From an uncultured Lachnospiraceae bacterium (lineage in GTDB: Bacteria > Bacillota > Clostridia > Lachnospirales > Lachnospiraceae), in the NCBI GenBank assembly GCA_951800145.1, contig CATOJE010000018.1, forward strand, positions 1 through 54,117: a stretch of 54,117 bases of DNA, given 5' to 3'. The notes under the pieces were generated by a model that was given only the letters and a program-made list of their open reading frames with translations, had not been told where the DNA came from and did not search any database. The stretch's first letter is position 1, and each line of letters begins with the position of its first letter. Position numbers and translations under genes: made by a program. Below are positions 52,657 to 54,117 of this stretch, piece after piece.

Positions 52657-53844
52657 ATGAAATATGATTTTGAACAAGTGATTCGCCGGGAAAATGCTGG
52701 CAGCGGCAAATGGAATGAGATCAAGAATACGCTGGGTTTCTTCCCGGAGGGGGTAATTCCGTTTTCAGTGGCTGATATGGAATTCGGGATGATCCCGGAG
52801 GTTCGTGAGGGACTGAAGAAATTCCTTGATGAGAATGTTTTAGGATATTCGGTTATGACAGATGCATATCGGGAAGCGGTGGCAGCCTGGGAGGAGAGGC
52901 GCCATGGCTGGAGGATACAGCCAGAATGGATCCGCGATACTCCCGGGGTGATCAATGCCTTTTTTACTGCCGTCAAGGCATTTACAAAGCCGGGAGAAGG
53001 AGTTATGCTGATGACTCCGGTCTATTATCCTATGTATTTTGCAATTTCCCGCCATGGACGGACCCTGGTGGATCATCCGCTGGTACGAAGAGGGGATACC
53101 TATGAGATTGATTTTGAGGATTTTACCCGGAAGGCAGCAGACCCAAATACCAAACTGCTGATTCTATGCTCTCCTCATAATCCAAGCGGGAGAGTGTGGA
53201 CCAGAGAAGAGCTGGAACGGATTGGACAGATCTGTGTGGAGCATCAGGTTTTAATCGTGTCGGATGAGATCCATTGTGATTTGCTGATGCCGGGCTTTAA
53301 GCATATTCCCTTTGGCTCCATCTGTGATGAATTTGCCCGGAATTCCATTATCTGTACTGCTCCCAGCAAAACATTTAATCTGGCAGGGCTCCAGACAGCA
53401 AATGCTATTATTCCCAATGAAGAACTGCGTCAGTGTTTCTTTACAGAGCAGCAAAAGGATGACGGAAATCCAAAGTGCAATATTTTAGGGCTGGAGGGCT
53501 GCCGCCTGGCGTATACGTATGGGGAAGCCTGGCTGGAGGAGTGTCTGCAGGTAATTGACAGAAACCGCCGCCTGATTACGGATTTTTTAGCCAGGGAATT
53601 CCCGCAGATCCAGGTGATGAAGCTGGAGGGCACCTATTTGCTGTGGATGGATTTCAGCGGATTAGGCATTGAATGCCATGAGCTGGCACGTATTTTAAAG
53701 GAGGAGGCATACCTTTTCTTCGATGAAGGATATATCTTCGGCGCTGCCGGGGAGGGATTCGAGCGTTGGAATCTAGCTGCGCCCACCCAGTATGTAGAGG
53801 CAGGTCTGGAACGGATGAAGATCCTGAAGAAATATATAAAATGA
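52657..53844 (+). CDS. PatB/MalY-type PLP C-S lyase (cystathionine beta-lyase-like aminotransferase)
   Basis: A 395-residue fold-type-I PLP enzyme of the MalY/PatB group, which splits the C-S bond of cystathionine or cysteine conjugates to give a thiol, pyruvate and ammonia. Visible are IPFSVADMEF, GVINAFFTAVKAF, LCSPHNPSGRVW, VSDEIHCDL and the PLP lysine in TAPSKTFNLAG (Lys238). ATG 52657 follows GGAGGAGGTG at ideal spacing; a frame start at 52591 overlaps the transporter gene. Co-transcription with the NhaC-type gene suggests that the transported compound is its substrate. Confidence 0.92.
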   Translation: MKYDFEQVIRRENAGSGKWNEIKNTLGFFPEGVIPFSVADMEFGMIPEVREGLKKFLDENVLGYSVMTDAYREAVAAWEERRHGWRIQPEWIRDTPGVINAFFTAVKAFTKPGEGVMLMTPVYYPMYFAISRHGRTLVDHPLVRRGDTYEIDFEDFTRKAADPNTKLLILCSPHNPSGRVWTREELERIGQICVEHQVLIVSDEIHCDLLMPGFKHIPFGSICDEFARNSIICTAPSKTFNLAGLQTANAIIPNEELRQCFFTEQQKDDGNPKCNILGLEGCRLAYTYGEAWLEECLQVIDRNRRLITDFLAREFPQIQVMKLEGTYLLWMDFSGLGIECHELARILKEEAYLFFDEGYIFGAAGEGFERWNLAAPTQYVEAGLERMKILKKYIK

Positions 53845-53871
53845 TGGCAGAAAAGTCAATCGTATTGCGAG

Positions 53872-53914
53872 AAAGCCAGCCAGTTGGAAGTGATCCAGCC
53901 GGCTGGCTTTTATT
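53872..53914 (+). terminator. Terminator after the C-S lyase gene
   Basis: AAAGCCAGCC (53872-53881) pairs with GGCTGGCTTT (53901-53910) over 10 bases around a 19-base loop that can pair further (TTGG/CCAG), followed by TATT. Confidence 0.8.
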
Positions 53915-53940
53915 CTATAGAAACGTGTGTTCTATAGAAC
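53913..53940. promoter_or_regulatory. Pair of TTCTATAGAA palindromes
   Basis: TTCTATAGAA (53913-53922) and GTTCTATAGAAC (53929-53940) are perfect palindromes sharing a 10-base core, with centres 17 bases apart. They lie between the C-S lyase terminator and a consensus promoter-like sequence, and look like paired operator sites. Confidence 0.45.
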
Positions 53941-53991
53941 AAAAAGAATTCTCTTAAAGTGGGGATTCTATTGCCATGGTGGAAGTAATAA

Positions 53992-54020
53992 TTGACGGAT
54001 TCATTTTGCAAGACTATAAT
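53992..54020 (+). promoter_or_regulatory. Promoter-like sequence at the window end
   Basis: TTGACG (53992-53997), 17-base spacer, TATAAT (54015-54020), reading out of the window on the plus strand. It conflicts with the possible minus-strand gene at 54025-54117 unless one of the two is spurious. Confidence 0.45.
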
Positions 54021-54024
54021 TTAC

Positions 54025-54117
54025 TCAACTTTCCCAGCAGATATTTTCAAACAAAGCCTGTATAAATGCTGCCTGAGAGTCCATCCATTCGGTCACTTTA
54101 CTTTTGATACAGGCTGT
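54025..54117 (-). CDS. Possible C-terminal end of an unidentified minus-strand gene (partial)
   Basis: On the minus strand an open frame enters from beyond the window edge and ends at TGA (complement of 54025-54027), giving about 30 residues that end KVTEWMDSQAAFIQALFENI plus a few more. Its composition looks protein-like, but 30 codons are too few to be sure, and a plus-strand promoter-like sequence lies just past its stop. Confidence 0.35.
   Translation of the reverse strand, partial: TACIKSKVTEWMDSQAAFIQALFENICWES

Overview
The window looks like a chromosomal segment of a gut-type Lachnospiraceae/Clostridia bacterium. The basis is roughly 50% GC, strong AGGAGG ribosome sites, sigma-A type promoters, CIRCE control of groESL, a T-box, a LicT-type antitermination switch, GlnRS, two GH130 phosphorylases with an epimerase, and an NhaC/PatB pair. 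I see no tRNA, rRNA, CRISPR array, phage or intact IS. One short MITE-like element is present.

Region 1 (1-11893, + strand) is a beta-mannan (acetylated mannan) oligosaccharide operon. It encodes a sugar ABC importer (binding lipoprotein and two permeases), a GH130_2-type phosphorylase, a cellobiose/mannobiose 2-epimerase, a GH130_1-type mannosylglucose phosphorylase, CE2-like and CE17-like acetyl esterases, a phosphohexomutase and mannose-6-phosphate isomerase. Together these import, deacetylate, epimerise and phosphorolyse manno-oligosaccharides and feed mannose phosphates into glycolysis. Two genes are broken: the binding protein has an in-frame TAG and the GH130_1 gene has a one-base frameshift. 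Region 2 (11886-15023, - strand) holds a MocR regulator whose expected PLP lysine is Gln, and glnS.

Region 3 (15387-29252, +) is the most interesting part. A ribose-type ABC importer with two permeases is followed by an unknown cysteine-rich protein, a metallo-beta-lactamase-fold hydrolase, an M20 deacylase, a D-amino-acid transaminase, an N-acyl-D-amino-acid deacylase, a RidA protein, a D-threonine-aldolase/D-serine-dehydratase-like enzyme and a KDPG/KHG-type aldolase. It ends with a YheO/DauR-type regulator, upstream of which a 156-bp MITE-like element lies. I read it as a catabolic operon for an unidentified conjugate containing a D-amino acid.

Region 4 (29316-37333) contains a tRNA-Trp T-box controlling a stand-alone TrpB2, an acidic anchored protein, groES-groEL behind CIRCE, a 25-bp perfect terminator palindrome, a 90-bp GC-rich tandem repeat, a small DUF6106-like membrane protein, guaB, and a coiled-coil gene built from 21-bp repeats. 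Region 5 (37361-43525) has a PrpR-type regulator with a decayed sigma-54 activation domain. It precedes an operon for tartronate-semialdehyde reductase, a DapA-type aldolase, glycerate kinase and an AEC transporter. Region 6 (43542-49325) has a glucose/maltose-type PTS EIICBA under a LicT/RAT switch with its antiterminator, and convergent glycogen phosphorylase. Region 7 (49507-54117) has AraC and MarR regulators, a MarR-type palindromic operator, an NhaC-family transporter, a PatB/MalY C-S lyase, and the edge of a possible minus-strand gene.
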